The notes: generated by a model from the sequence alone, not told the origin. Counted from the stretch's first letter, positions 18,010-27,515 are shown. The stretch is 64,000 nucleotides of DNA from Paenalkalicoccus suaedae (GCF_006965545.2 NZ_CP041372.2:2604001-2668000); one strand, 5' to 3'. Numbers and translations are program-made.

Positions 18010-18058
18010 ATTAAACCACCTACAACACGAGATTGCAAGTACTGTAATAATGTTTTCA
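18010..18058 (-). promoter_or_regulatory. ackA promoter with possible upstream cre
   Basis: On the minus strand TTGCAA (18033-18038) and TTTAAT (18010-18015) are separated by 17 bp, placing the start near 18003. Upstream, at 18045-18058, TGAAAACATTATTA matches 12 of 14 cre positions but lacks the central CG. A cre upstream of the promoter is the known layout for CcpA activation of ackA in B. subtilis. Confidence 0.45.
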
Positions 18059-18184
18059 CAATAAAGACTATAACACATCGAATTGTTTAAAAACCTTACA
18101 AATCAATATTTTTCAGAGTTTTTTGTATCCTATTACACAGTTGTAATCGTATACATGCATACAAAATAGTACAGTTTGCTTCGT

Positions 18185-19171
18185 TTATAAGTTTTGATCA
18201 AACCAGGTGGAAATTTGCGCCATCATGTCTTTAAGTGCATCCTCTCTTGCAAAGGAAGGTAGCTCAGCTAAAAGTGCCTGCTTTGGTGGAATAACACCGT
18301 CCTTCTTCTTTCTTAATACAAGAATACTCTTAGCAGCCTGTTTCGTTTTAAACATCGTTGCAGGAAGCTGGAGAAACGCGTAAATGTCCGACGTTTGTTT
18401 TACCATAGCATGTAGCTTATCGGATTGCTCCGATTGGAACAGACTGTTTGGCACTAAAAATACTAGGAAGCCTCCTTCAACCGTATGGTCGATTGCCTGT
18501 TCGATAAGAAGGTGATGCACGTACGTGTGGCCACTCGATGCCGCAACACTAAATTTACTTGCAATATCATCATTTGGGTAATAGCCAATTGGTAGGTCCG
18601 ATACAACAGCATGTACATTTTTTATCGCTTGTGAGGCTACGCTGTCCTGATGAAATAAGTCTACAGAGTGCTTTTGTAAATTAGCATTGACAAAAGCTAG
18701 CTGCAAGAGTGTCTCGTCAGGCTCGACCCCAATAAAATGTGTGTCAGACTTCATTTGATTACTCACGGCCGTCATCAAATTGCCTGCTCCTAATGCCGGA
18801 TCGTAGAGAACATATTTATTTTCGTCCATTGTCTTAGATAGGAGTTTATCTAGTAAAAATCCAATAAATAAAGCAACTGCGTCAGGTGTCATGGCGTGAT
18901 GAGGTTGCGTTGCTTCTCTCATCCCCTTTAACACCGCAAGTTGAATGGCCCGTCTAACGGCTTCTTTAGGTGCCTCGAGCTTTTCTATTTTATTGATAAG
19001 ATTTTTAATTAGCTCTTTTTCTTTTATCTCTGCAGGAACCTCTTTCTGAAACACGCTCTCACCCATTAGGGCTAATGCCTCTAGGTAAACGAGATCAAGC
19101 TCCTTTTGTAAACGGGTCGTTCCCTTATCTAACCATTCAAAGTACTTCTCTGTATCTGTCGCTTGTGCCAT
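18185..19171 (-). CDS. ytxK: Class I SAM-dependent methyltransferase-like protein YtxK
   Basis: A 328-residue protein resembling the methyltransferase subunit of adenine-specific DNA methylases. Motif I is YDPALGAGNLMTAV; the position of the catalytic (D/N)PP(Y/F) motif reads SDLPIGYYP. The helical N-terminal part (about 1-85) precedes it. In B. subtilis ytxK and ackA are neighbours; the substrate is not known, and no specificity or restriction gene is nearby, so a restriction system is unlikely. Confidence 0.9.
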   Translation of the reverse strand: MAQATDTEKYFEWLDKGTTRLQKELDLVYLEALALMGESVFQKEVPAEIKEKELIKNLINKIEKLEAPKEAVRRAIQLAVLKGMREATQPHHAMTPDAVALFIGFLLDKLLSKTMDENKYVLYDPALGAGNLMTAVSNQMKSDTHFIGVEPDETLLQLAFVNANLQKHSVDLFHQDSVASQAIKNVHAVVSDLPIGYYPNDDIASKFSVAASSGHTYVHHLLIEQAIDHTVEGGFLVFLVPNSLFQSEQSDKLHAMVKQTSDIYAFLQLPATMFKTKQAAKSILVLRKKKDGVIPPKQALLAELPSFAREDALKDMMAQISTWFDQNL

Positions 19172-19275
19172 AGTATCCCTCTCTCTTCTCTAAATTCCTT
19201 TACCCATGATAGTAGAATATCATGCTAAAGAAAAGCAAAACGTCGCCACTATCTATAAGTGACGACGCCCAATTG

Positions 19276-19776
19276 TTACTTTGCTTGACGTAACGCTTCG
19301 ATTGCTGCTTCGTAATTAGGGTGATCGCTACCTTCTTGAACGTTCTCGATATACGAAATAGTTCCCGTCGTATCGATCACGTATACAGAGCGCGCAAGTA
19401 AACGCATTTCTTCAATAACAACACCATATTTTTTGCCGAAATCTAGATCCTTATGATCCGAAAGCGTGAGTACATTTGTGAGTCCTGCTGCTGCGCACCA
19501 GCGACGTTGTGCGAATGGAAGATCCACACTAATCGTCCACACCTCTGTATTGTCGATTTCAGACGCATCTTTATTAAAGCGACGAGTTTGCTCATCGCAT
19601 ACACCTGTATCGATAGATGGAACGACGCTAATTAAAAGCTTCTTTCCCTTTGCTTCTTCAAGAGAAATAGGAGATAGATCATTTTTTAGTACAGTAAAAG
19701 AAGGTGCTTTTTCTCCAACTTTTACTGTGTCCCCTACTAACGTAATTGGGTTGTGCTTAAATGTAAATTGTGTCAT
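19276..19776 (-). CDS. tpx: Thiol peroxidase Tpx
   Basis: A 166-residue atypical 2-Cys peroxiredoxin that reduces hydroperoxides with thioredoxin. The peroxidatic cysteine is Cys60 in [15 protein letters not shown] and the resolving cysteine Cys94 in RRWCAAAGL, the usual Tpx positions. AGGAGGAATT lies before the ATG. It is monocistronic or at the end of the ytfI-ytfJ unit. Confidence 0.97.
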   Translation of the reverse strand: MTQFTFKHNPITLVGDTVKVGEKAPSFTVLKNDLSPISLEEAKGKKLLISVVPSIDTGVCDEQTRRFNKDASEIDNTEVWTISVDLPFAQRRWCAAAGLTNVLTLSDHKDLDFGKKYGVVIEEMRLLARSVYVIDTTGTISYIENVQEGSDHPNYEAAIEALRQAK

Positions 19777-19830
19777 ATGTAAATTCCTCCTTTTTCTTAA
19801 AGCCTACCACAGAAAAAGGAGAACTTCATC

Positions 19831-20241
19831 CTAAAAAGAGTTGTGATTCCCTCTATTTTTGTTTGCCATCAGCTCTTGGATCTTCTCATAAGCCTGAGGC
19901 GCCACTTCTAGAAGCTTCTCAAGTAAATGTGTTTGCTGATCCACGTGAACAAGTCGAATCTCACGTCCGTTAACAATAAGGAACGCAATTGGCGTGATCG
20001 ACACACCGCCCCCGCTCCCTCCGCCAAATGGATGAGCGTTCTCGCCATGAAGGCTGCTTTCTTTACCAACGACAAACTCACTTCCTCCTGCTGCAAATCC
20101 AAATCCCACTCGTGAAATTGGCAAAATAACACTTCCATCTGGGGATTCTACAGGATCACCAACGATGGTATTTACGTCCACCATCTCTTTAATGTTTTCC
20201 ATTGCTGTTTTCATTAACCCTTGAATCGGATGCTCGCTCAT
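19831..20241 (-). CDS. ytfJ: GerW-family sporulation protein YtfJ
   Basis: A 136-residue protein of the GerW/YtfJ family, linked to spore germination in Bacillus. The family hallmarks are SEHPIQGLMKTAMENIKEMVDVNTIVGDP, split here as the N-terminal helix and the VGFGFAAGGSEF and GGGSGGGVSITP segments. Its first 53 bp overlap the 3' end of ytfI in another frame, so the pair is probably coupled. Confidence 0.93.
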   Translation of the reverse strand: MSEHPIQGLMKTAMENIKEMVDVNTIVGDPVESPDGSVILPISRVGFGFAAGGSEFVVGKESSLHGENAHPFGGGSGGGVSITPIAFLIVNGREIRLVHVDQQTHLLEKLLEVAPQAYEKIQELMANKNRGNHNSF

Positions 20242-20866
20242 GCTTTAACTCCTCTCGAATGGATCGCCACGTACGTATTAAACCATAGCGAATACCTGCT
20301 ACTAGAATACGAATAGTATGACCGACTTTTATTCTCCCTATACAATCGAACCGGACAGTAGCTCCTCTTCCTTTACTAAAGTGTGGAATCACGACAACAT
20401 GAGGCTTACGGTCAAGCCTCATATAAGTCGACATGATTGCAAGAAGCAGGTACACAAACGTGTGAACGCCTTGCGTAACGAGGGCCGTATGATGCGCTTC
20501 TTTTAAGGCAAGATGAGAAACGAAGGAAAACTTCTTGATATGAATGCCACCTAAACATGCTTTCACTAAACGATGAAGGCCAGAGATATTCGCCTGGATC
20601 TTTTTCCAGATTTCAAGATCAACAAGGACGTCCCTAAGCGTAAATCGTGATTTCTCTTGTTTATGTTTCGTCTTACTAGTCGCCTTTAACCCTTCAGGCG
20701 TAAGCAAGATATTTTCCCATTTCTTTGTAATACCTAATTGTTTTATATAAACGTAGAGCTTGCATTCAACGGATAGTTCTTGATGCGTGCCGCGCAGACG
20801 GATTTGTACAGATAGTGGTAAGTACCATATCCATAGAAGTAGGAAGATCACAAGAATGACATACAT
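20189..20866 (-). CDS. ytfI: YtfI, DUF2953 membrane protein
   Basis: A 225-residue protein with an N-terminal membrane segment (MYVILVIFLLLWIWYLPLSV) and a second hydrophobic segment around 125-145; the family is DUF2953 and always precedes ytfJ in Bacillus. A sporulation role is inferred from that partner. The ribosome site AGGAGG lies inside the right arm of a strong hairpin (20870-20906), so translation could be limited. It shares 53 bp with ytfJ. Confidence 0.9.
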   Translation of the reverse strand: MYVILVIFLLLWIWYLPLSVQIRLRGTHQELSVECKLYVYIKQLGITKKWENILLTPEGLKATSKTKHKQEKSRFTLRDVLVDLEIWKKIQANISGLHRLVKACLGGIHIKKFSFVSHLALKEAHHTALVTQGVHTFVYLLLAIMSTYMRLDRKPHVVVIPHFSKGRGATVRFDCIGRIKVGHTIRILVAGIRYGLIRTWRSIREELKHERASDSRVNENSNGKH

Positions 20867-20869
20867 AAG

Positions 20870-20906
20870 AAGGCACCTCCTTCCACATTGTGGACGAAGG
20901 TGCCTT
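20870..20906 (-). promoter_or_regulatory. Hairpin that hides the ytfI ribosome site
   Basis: On the minus strand AAGGCACCT and AGGTGCCTT form a 9-bp outer stem and TCCAC/GTGGA a 5-bp inner stem around a 3-nt loop, with a 3x3 internal loop. The AGGAGG of ytfI is in the 3' half. There is no T run, so it is a poor terminator for yteJ and more likely a translational control or processing structure. Confidence 0.6.
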
Positions 20907-20918
20907 TCCTCATACTAC

Positions 20919-21431
20919 TTACGAAGAAACCTCTGGGGTTACTGGATAAGCAGTTACTTCTTCAACTGGTGTAACAACTCTTTTCTTCCTTGGCTCTAAA
21001 GCCACGTAGGTGTTACCGATAAAATCGTGAATCCCTCTCTTTTCCCTCTGGAAGGGTACGATAAGGTAAAGCAAATTCGTGAATACTAAGGATCGGTAAA
21101 TGAATCGTCCTATCACCTCGCGGAAAAGGACATCAAGCCATGAGAGCTCTCTCTTCTCATTCGAAAGAACGATAATCCCAAATAATTGTTTCCCTAGCGT
21201 TTGCTGAAAGAGTTTTGTCAGTATGACAAAATAGCCATACGTGATTATTGCTCCTATTAAGCCACTTAATGTGATGACACCAAATGACCATTCAGACTGA
21301 CCGAAAACTAACGCAATCACAGCTCCAGTTAATGAAGATGTTAAAATAATATCTACAAAGTACGCCCAAAAACGCATCCAGAATCCTGCGTACGCGAGCG
21401 ACTCGCCTTCATATTTTAGTTTAGTTGCCAT
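20919..21431 (-). CDS. yteJ: RDD-family membrane protein YteJ
   Basis: A 170-residue RDD-family protein with three or four membrane helices. The N-terminal YAGFWMRFWAYFVDIILTSS contains the Arg and Asp of the RDD motif, and QTLGKQLFGI is the second signature. The ATG at 21431 follows GAGGTG; a GTG at 21440 is inside that site. It follows sppA by 10 bp and is likely cotranscribed. In B. subtilis YteJ (SppI) inhibits SppA, which fits this position. Confidence 0.9.
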   Translation of the reverse strand: MATKLKYEGESLAYAGFWMRFWAYFVDIILTSSLTGAVIALVFGQSEWSFGVITLSGLIGAIITYGYFVILTKLFQQTLGKQLFGIIVLSNEKRELSWLDVLFREVIGRFIYRSLVFTNLLYLIVPFQREKRGIHDFIGNTYVALEPRKKRVVTPVEEVTAYPVTPEVSS

Positions 21432-21441
21432 TGATATCACC

Positions 21442-22425
21442 TCAATCTGTGTATAGGTACATAAGTTTTGGACCTTGATGCTGGTTTAAAAAGTCCGTTA
21501 GCTGTGCCTGCTGATTAAATACGCCGTCTAGCGTGCTACCTAATAGGGATCCAAAACCTAATCCTGGTTCATACTCCACAACCGTTATATCTGGCTGACC
21601 AAGATTTTCCTTTAACGCTTCAATAACGTCGGTTGTGTCACCAACCCCATCAATCAATCCATTCTCAGCTGCTTGTGAACCCGTATAAATTCTTCCATCA
21701 GCAAGCTCTAATACTTGCTCTCTAGATAAATTATCACGTCCGCTATCGATAACGTCTACAAACTGTCCGTAAGCATCATCTACAATGGACTGTAAAATCT
21801 CTCGCTCATCGTCCGTCATTTCACGAGTAGCAGACATAATATCTTTGTAAGGGCCACTCTTAATCACTTGCTCTTCAATGCCTAAATCTTCTGCAAGACC
21901 ACTAAAATTAATCGATGACATAATCACACCAAGTGAACCTGTGATCGTTTGAGGGTTCGCATAAATCGCTTCTGCTGGTGCCGAGACGTAGTAGCCACCG
22001 CTCGCAGCCTGAGAACCCATTGCTACGTATACTGGCTTACCGAAGTCCTCTTGGAGCTCTACAATCTTTCTATGTATCTCGTCGCTTTCCACAACTCCAC
22101 CACCAGGCGTATTGACTCGAAGAACGACACCTGAAACATTTGGATCATTTGCCGCATGGTCTAACTGAGATAAAAATAATTGATGATCGTATCCTCCACC
22201 AAATAATCCTGCTGCACCACCTTGAATGATGCCATCTAGAGATAAGACCGCAATTTTATCTCGACCAGTCCCGGGTTCAATTACCCGCTCATTAACTGGG
22301 TCTGTCGTAGAAGCAAAAAATTCCTCCATATTACTCCCTAATCCTGCTTGAAAGAAACTAATCGCAGATGAAAAGAGTAAAAGTGATGCTGCCGCTATAA
22401 GTGCTATCCAGCGTTTTCCATTCAT
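21442..22425 (-). CDS. sppA: Signal peptide peptidase SppA
   Basis: A 327-residue S49-family serine protease that cleaves leftover signal peptides and, in Bacillus, contributes to lantibiotic resistance. It has one N-terminal membrane anchor (about 7-27), the nucleophile serine in GSQAASGGYYVSAP, and the general-base lysine expected in IKSGPYKDIMS. GAGGAGGAAG precedes the ATG. It forms an operon with yteJ. Confidence 0.95.
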   Translation of the reverse strand: MNGKRWIALIAAASLLLFSSAISFFQAGLGSNMEEFFASTTDPVNERVIEPGTGRDKIAVLSLDGIIQGGAAGLFGGGYDHQLFLSQLDHAANDPNVSGVVLRVNTPGGGVVESDEIHRKIVELQEDFGKPVYVAMGSQAASGGYYVSAPAEAIYANPQTITGSLGVIMSSINFSGLAEDLGIEEQVIKSGPYKDIMSATREMTDDEREILQSIVDDAYGQFVDVIDSGRDNLSREQVLELADGRIYTGSQAAENGLIDGVGDTTDVIEALKENLGQPDITVVEYEPGLGFGSLLGSTLDGVFNQQAQLTDFLNQHQGPKLMYLYTD

Positions 22426-22550
22426 TGTATCTTCCTCCTCAAAAAAATTGCTCTCTTCTAAACGATAGAAAGCTGTTATTATTTAAAGGTTTTGTTATCA
22501 TAGTAAATAGGAAACCGCATTCTTAATAAAAGAAAGGGAGATTGACTATA

Positions 22551-23348
22551 ATGACAAACCAGAAAAACGCGTATTTATTTTACAAACATTCGGATGACAT
22601 TGATTCAAAGCTCGAAGAAGTAAAAAAACTTGGTCGTAAATACGATTTTAAACTTGTCGATCACCCAAGCGAAGCATCCATCATTGCAAGCATTGGTGGA
22701 GACGGTGCCTTTTTACAGGCTGTGCGAAAGACGCACTTTAGAGAAGACTGCCTTTACATCGGCGTTAATGATGATTCTGTAGGCTTCTATACCGACTTCC
22801 ATTTAGATAACTTAGAACGAATTGAACTCGGTATGCAATCCGAATTAATCGAAGTCCTTCGTTACCCTACTCTAGAAGTTACGATTGATGGCATGAAAAG
22901 TTTCCACTGTTTAAATGAATTCTCGATTCGTTCGAATATTATTAAGACATTTGTAATCGATGTACATATCGATGGCTTATACTTCGAGACATTCCGAGGT
23001 GATGGCTTAGTAGTATCCACACCAACAGGAAGTACTGCTTATAACAAATCCTTAGGTGGTGCAGTTGTCGACCCTAAGCTAAAAGCGATGCAATTAACAG
23101 AAATTGCGTCTGTTAACAATAGCCAGTATCGAACGCTCGGCGCTCCTCTACTTTTAAGTAAAGGACGAGAGCTTGTTTTAAAGATCGTTCAAGATGGAAA
23201 TGACCATCCTATCATTGGTCTTGATAACGAAGCAATGAGCATTCGCCATTCACATGAGGTTCGTATTAAGGTTTCTGATAAAGAAATTAAAACGCTTCGT
23301 ATGAAGGATAATCTCTTCTTACACAAAGTAAAGAGAAGCTTTTTATAA
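22551..23348 (+). CDS. ytdI: NAD kinase (YtdI type)
   Basis: ATP-dependent phosphorylation of NAD to NADP. The 265-residue protein has the GGDG motif in IIASIGGDGAFL with catalytic Asp51, and the second signature DGLVVSTPTGSTAYNKSLGG. This is the shorter of the two Bacillus NAD kinases. The ATG at 22551 has GGGAG at proper spacing; a TTG three codons upstream is too close. It stands alone with its own terminator. Confidence 0.95.
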   Translation: MTNQKNAYLFYKHSDDIDSKLEEVKKLGRKYDFKLVDHPSEASIIASIGGDGAFLQAVRKTHFREDCLYIGVNDDSVGFYTDFHLDNLERIELGMQSELIEVLRYPTLEVTIDGMKSFHCLNEFSIRSNIIKTFVIDVHIDGLYFETFRGDGLVVSTPTGSTAYNKSLGGAVVDPKLKAMQLTEIASVNNSQYRTLGAPLLLSKGRELVLKIVQDGNDHPIIGLDNEAMSIRHSHEVRIKVSDKEIKTLRMKDNLFLHKVKRSFL

Positions 23349-23363
23349 GTAGATAGAAAGAGA

Positions 23364-23401
23364 GCGCATTAGAGTGAAGCCCTTACCTAATGCGCCTTTT
23401 T
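23364..23401 (+). terminator. NAD kinase terminator
   Basis: GCGCATTAG (23364-23372) pairs with CTAATGCGC (23387-23395), loop 14 nt, followed by a T run. The 3' end of the convergent ytcJ begins 4 bp later. Confidence 0.85.
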
Positions 23402-23404
23402 GTG

Positions 23405-24976
23405 TTAAGAATGTGCCTCGTAGGCAACCTCGCCACCTATTACCGTCTTCTCGACATGTACCTTTAACCACTCGTCGGGTTCTAAGTCCTCTAAGTCGTG
23501 AGAAAGGATGGTGAAATCTGCGTGATAGCCTGGTTTAATAAGTCCGTACTCTTCTTCTTTACTGATCGCCTGCGCACTTCCATAGGTGAACAACCTAAGC
23601 GATTCAAATACGGAAAGCTTTTGATCAGGGTTGTATCCCGGATGTTGCTCAAAAGGTCGTCTTCTCGTTACCGCAGCATGCAGGCCTAGCATCGGCTCTA
23701 TTGGTTCAATAGGAGCGTCAGAACCTCCTGCACAGATAATCCCTTCGTCAAGAAGTGACTTCCATGCGAATGAACGCGCTGCTCTCTCCCCTAATCTCTC
23801 CTCTACCCAAGGGAAATCAGATGCAACAAAGCGTGGTTGAATGTCTAAAATAACAGGAAGTTGCTTTAATCGCTCCACAAGTTCTTCTCTCGTTACTTGC
23901 AAATGAATTAATCTATCTCTCTTCCCTACTGGAACCGGATAACGTTCAATTGCTATGATAGCCATCTCTAAAGCCTGATCTCCTATTACGTGAATGGCTA
24001 CGGGCATCCCTTTTTCTCTCGCATAACGAACTAATTCGTTTAACCCTTCCTGCGAATGAATTGCTACCCCATGCGTTGATGGATCGTCCGCATATGGCTC
24101 AGATAAATAAGCCGTCCGTCCACCTAATGCACCATCAGCAAAGATCTTGACCGATCCTAACGTGATATGTTCATGAAGCTTCTCGTCTAGGCTTAAAATC
24201 TCCTCCGCCGCTTCGTGGTGTACGAGCATATTCGTTCGAAACGGGGTTTCATCCAGCACTTCGTTAAAGACGTCAAGCGTGTCTGTTGGGCTATCATAAT
24301 AAAATAAATCCTCTGTGTGTCCACCAGTAAACCCTTTTGATAAGAGGTCCTTCACAGATGCTCGAAGAGCTCGTCCTACATATGCTCGATCTTTTTTAGG
24401 AAGCACTTCTTTTAAAAGCTCCTGCGCCTGGTCATGTAAGTAGCCAGTAGGCTCTCCGTGGTCATCTCGAACGATCACACCACCCGCGATGTCATCTGTA
24501 TTTGCCGTTATTCCCGCAAGCTTTAAACCAGTTGAGTTCGTTACCATCGCATGACGACAAACTCGCGTTACCATGATGGGATGGTCTACTGACACGTTAT
24601 CTAATACCTCTTTGTCAGGTAATGTGTAGCCCTCGTACAGATTTTCATTAAATCCTTCTGCTAAGATCCATTCCCCTTTGGGCGTATCGTTGGCGATTAC
24701 TCGTAGCTCCTCCACTAATTCTCGAATGGATGTAAGCTCTGATACATCTAGCTTCAACAGCTTCTCTCCATGTCCAACCATGTGTAAATGACTATCGACA
24801 AAGCCAGGGTAAATCACACCGTCTACTTTTATTTCCTCGGAAATAGCGAAGCGTGCGCGCAAATCCGTTTCTTGCCCGACCGCAATAACCTTTCCCTCTT
24901 CTGTGACAATTGCCTCTTCAACTTGCTTTGGACTAACTAACGTTCTCACACGTCCCCCATACCATAACGTCTTCAC
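23405..24976 (-). CDS. ytcJ: Amidohydrolase YtcJ
   Basis: A 523-residue metal-dependent amidohydrolase of the YtcJ-like branch (amidohydrolase 3). The metal motif HLH is in FVDSHLHMVGHGEK near residue 62; further ligand regions are MPVAIHVIGDQA and GGSDAPIEPIEP. The substrate is not known; the family probably acts on a formamide or hydantoin-like bond. It precedes neither thiI nor nifZ directly in the sense of transcription: it lies 26 bp downstream of thiI and may be read through. Confidence 0.9.
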   Translation of the reverse strand: MKTLWYGGRVRTLVSPKQVEEAIVTEEGKVIAVGQETDLRARFAISEEIKVDGVIYPGFVDSHLHMVGHGEKLLKLDVSELTSIRELVEELRVIANDTPKGEWILAEGFNENLYEGYTLPDKEVLDNVSVDHPIMVTRVCRHAMVTNSTGLKLAGITANTDDIAGGVIVRDDHGEPTGYLHDQAQELLKEVLPKKDRAYVGRALRASVKDLLSKGFTGGHTEDLFYYDSPTDTLDVFNEVLDETPFRTNMLVHHEAAEEILSLDEKLHEHITLGSVKIFADGALGGRTAYLSEPYADDPSTHGVAIHSQEGLNELVRYAREKGMPVAIHVIGDQALEMAIIAIERYPVPVGKRDRLIHLQVTREELVERLKQLPVILDIQPRFVASDFPWVEERLGERAARSFAWKSLLDEGIICAGGSDAPIEPIEPMLGLHAAVTRRRPFEQHPGYNPDQKLSVFESLRLFTYGSAQAISKEEEYGLIKPGYHADFTILSHDLEDLEPDEWLKVHVEKTVIGGEVAYEAHS

Positions 24977-25002
24977 AGCTTCTCCTCCAAATCATTTTAT
25001 GG

Positions 25003-26211
25003 TTAAAGTAAAGAGGTAAACTCCTCTTCTTCTCTCTCTCTTATTTCCACTGTCTCGATCTTTGCTACGGTCTCATTCACAAGCTCTTCCACGTTCATAA
25101 AGCTCTCGTAATAGCGGATTTTTTCAAGCTTCGGCCGAGTTTTAGGATCTGCCGGCAAAAAAATCGTGCAACAGTCTTCAAATGGTAAGATGGATGTTGC
25201 ATACGTATCTATTTCCCGGGCAATCTCAATCGTCTCTTGTTTATCCATTGTGACTAACGGACGCAGAACTGGCATCGTTGTCACGTCATTAATCGCTACC
25301 ATACTATCAAGCGTTTGACTAGCAACTTGTCCAAGGCTCTCCCCATTTACAAGTGCTTTGTTGCCATTCTGTTTTGCAAACTGCTCAGCAATACGAAGCA
25401 TGAATCGCCTTGTTACGGTGATCTCACAGTTGTCTGGAATTTGTTTATGAATCGCGAGCTGAAGCTCCGTAAACGGCACAAAATGCACTTTCACAGTTCC
25501 CGCATACTTTGTTAATTTTCTAGCCAAATCTTCTACTTTTTTCTTTGCCTGCGCATTCGTATAAGGAGGACTATGGAAATGAATGGCTTCTAGTGTTACT
25601 CCACGCTTTAACGCTAAGTAGCCTGCTACTGGACTATCAATTCCACCGGATAACATAAGTAATACATTCCCACTCGTACCGACTGGTAATCCTCCAGCCC
25701 CTTTTTCTGTTTGGCCTGTCACAAAAACGGCCTCTGAGCGAATTTCTACTTTTATCTCTACATCTGGCTTTTTCACATCAACCGTTAGCTTTTCCATTCT
25801 AGCTAGCACATAGCTACCTAACGTATAATTTAGTTCAGCTGAGCCGTGAGGAAATCCTTTATTTATTCGTCTAACATTTATTTTGAATGTGCCTGCACCA
25901 TTACGTTGTTCAAGTGCTTCTTTTGTTAACGTATAAGCGGCTTCACACATGGCATCAACGTCAAAATCTACTTTCATTGCTGGACTAAAAGAATGAATCC
26001 CAAATACATGTTTTAGTTTTTCTCTAACATCCTCATAGGCCGTCCCATTAAGTAACACATAGAGTCTCCCAAATGAGCGTGTTGTTTTTACAGCTGGATA
26101 TTCGCTTAAAGCCTCTCGAATATTCTGATCAAGCTGTCTTTCAAACTTTTTTCTATTTTTCCCTTTTAACGATAATTCCGCGTACCTTACTAACACGTGC
26201 TCATATTGCAT
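25003..26211 (-). CDS. thiI: tRNA 4-thiouridylase / thiamine sulfur transferase ThiI
   Basis: Adenylates and thiolates U8 of tRNA, using persulfide sulfur from the neighbouring cysteine desulfurase. The 402-residue protein has a ferredoxin-like and THUMP N terminus (about 1-165), then the PP-loop MLSGGIDSPVAGYLA near residue 185. It ends without a rhodanese domain, as in other Bacillus. The ATG is 1 bp after the nifZ stop, so the two are one operon. Confidence 0.97.
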   Translation of the reverse strand: MQYEHVLVRYAELSLKGKNRKKFERQLDQNIREALSEYPAVKTTRSFGRLYVLLNGTAYEDVREKLKHVFGIHSFSPAMKVDFDVDAMCEAAYTLTKEALEQRNGAGTFKINVRRINKGFPHGSAELNYTLGSYVLARMEKLTVDVKKPDVEIKVEIRSEAVFVTGQTEKGAGGLPVGTSGNVLLMLSGGIDSPVAGYLALKRGVTLEAIHFHSPPYTNAQAKKKVEDLARKLTKYAGTVKVHFVPFTELQLAIHKQIPDNCEITVTRRFMLRIAEQFAKQNGNKALVNGESLGQVASQTLDSMVAINDVTTMPVLRPLVTMDKQETIEIAREIDTYATSILPFEDCCTIFLPADPKTRPKLEKIRYYESFMNVEELVNETVAKIETVEIREREEEEFTSLL

Positions 26212-26212
26212 G

Positions 26213-27343
26213 CTATCTTCCTACCTTTGCTAATGTCTTTAGTAATTTTTGCATCACGACAATAAAACAGTCTGCTTCCTCCATTGTACTAAATGAGGAT
26301 AATGACACTCTAATAGCAGAGCTTGCAAGCTTTTCTTTGTTCATTGCCATTAATGCCTGGCTTGGCTTTTGGTGTTTCGAAGCACAAGCTGTTGTAGTTG
26401 ATACATAGATATCTCTTTCAGCCAAAGCTTGAATGAGGACCTCTGGTTTAAGATTTGGGATAGAAAATTGCAAAATATGAGGCGCTCGGTCCGTTGGACT
26501 ATTTATAATGACACCGTCCATGAGCGATAGTTTCTCTTCTAAAAACACATTTATCTCTCGCAATCTAGCTGTGGTCTCCTCCCGAGTTTCCTCAGCTAAA
26601 CGCAACGCTTTAGCCATCGCAACAACGCCTGGCACGTGCTCCGTCCCAGATCTAACAGCCTCTTCTTGTCCGCCGCCTAGAATTTGCGCCTCCATACGAA
26701 TAGATTCGTTCACAAGCAAGCACCCACTGCCCTTGACACCGTGGAACTTATGGCTTGAGATCGTGACTAAATCTATATCATCTAAACAAAGCGGCACCTT
26801 CGTGACTCCCTGTACATGATCGACGTGTAAGTAGGTGGTTGAAGAAGACTTTAATTTGTCTGCGAGCTCTTCGATATGATTTATCGTACCTACCTCGCTA
26901 TTTACATGCACGACAGAAACTAAGATTGTATCTTCTCGCACCGCTGCCATGACTTCCTCTACAGATACTTTTCCAGTTTCATCTGGATTAATAACTGTGA
27001 TTGTAAACCCTTCTGCTTTTAACGCTTCTGCTGATTCCAAAATAGAAGGGTGCTCCATGGCTGTTGTAATAATATGCTTTCCTCGATTAGCGAAAGACTT
27101 TGCTATCCCACGTAATGCAAGGTTGTTTGCTTCTGTCCCACCAGAAGTAAAATAGGCTTGCTTGCCCCTTGCTTTCATAACGTCAAGTATTTGCTTTCTC
27201 GCCTGTTCCATGAGGTTTCTACTCTGATGTCCTAGTGGGTGAATAGAGTTAGGATTTGCAAAATACGTTGTTGCTACTTTGAGGTATGTGTCCATGACCT
27301 CTTGTCTTGGCTTTGTCGTCGCACTGTTGTCAAAATAAATCAT
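26213..27343 (-). CDS. nifZ: Cysteine desulfurase (NifZ/IscS type)
   Basis: A 376-residue PLP enzyme that takes sulfur from cysteine and passes it to ThiI. Signatures: MIYFDNSATTKP at the N terminus, the PLP lysine in TISSHKFHGVKGSG, and the active cysteine in the TTTACASKHQKPSQA loop. I chose the ATG at 27343, which gives the family start MIYFDNSATT; an ATG five codons upstream lacks a clear ribosome site. Directly upstream of its promoter region lies repeat array C. Confidence 0.95.
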   Translation of the reverse strand: MIYFDNSATTKPRQEVMDTYLKVATTYFANPNSIHPLGHQSRNLMEQARKQILDVMKARGKQAYFTSGGTEANNLALRGIAKSFANRGKHIITTAMEHPSILESAEALKAEGFTITVINPDETGKVSVEEVMAAVREDTILVSVVHVNSEVGTINHIEELADKLKSSSTTYLHVDHVQGVTKVPLCLDDIDLVTISSHKFHGVKGSGCLLVNESIRMEAQILGGGQEEAVRSGTEHVPGVVAMAKALRLAEETREETTARLREINVFLEEKLSLMDGVIINSPTDRAPHILQFSIPNLKPEVLIQALAERDIYVSTTTACASKHQKPSQALMAMNKEKLASSAIRVSLSSFSTMEEADCFIVVMQKLLKTLAKVGR

Positions 27344-27515
27344 GTCTTTCTGCCCCATTCCGTTCGTATTCTCAACACGTTATCTTAGCATATATGGCGC
27401 CGAAAAAACATACATAATGGGATATGTTTTGACTAGGTTTGTTTGTTATATGAAAAACGTGTCCTGTTAAAAAAAGGATAGGGTAAGGAAGAGGCGAATA
27501 AGTAGAGGCATTTTT

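Noticed and set aside
18185-19171. Restriction-modification methylase
   Set aside because: The protein has methylase-like motifs but matches YtxK by context with ackA, and no restriction or specificity gene is nearby.
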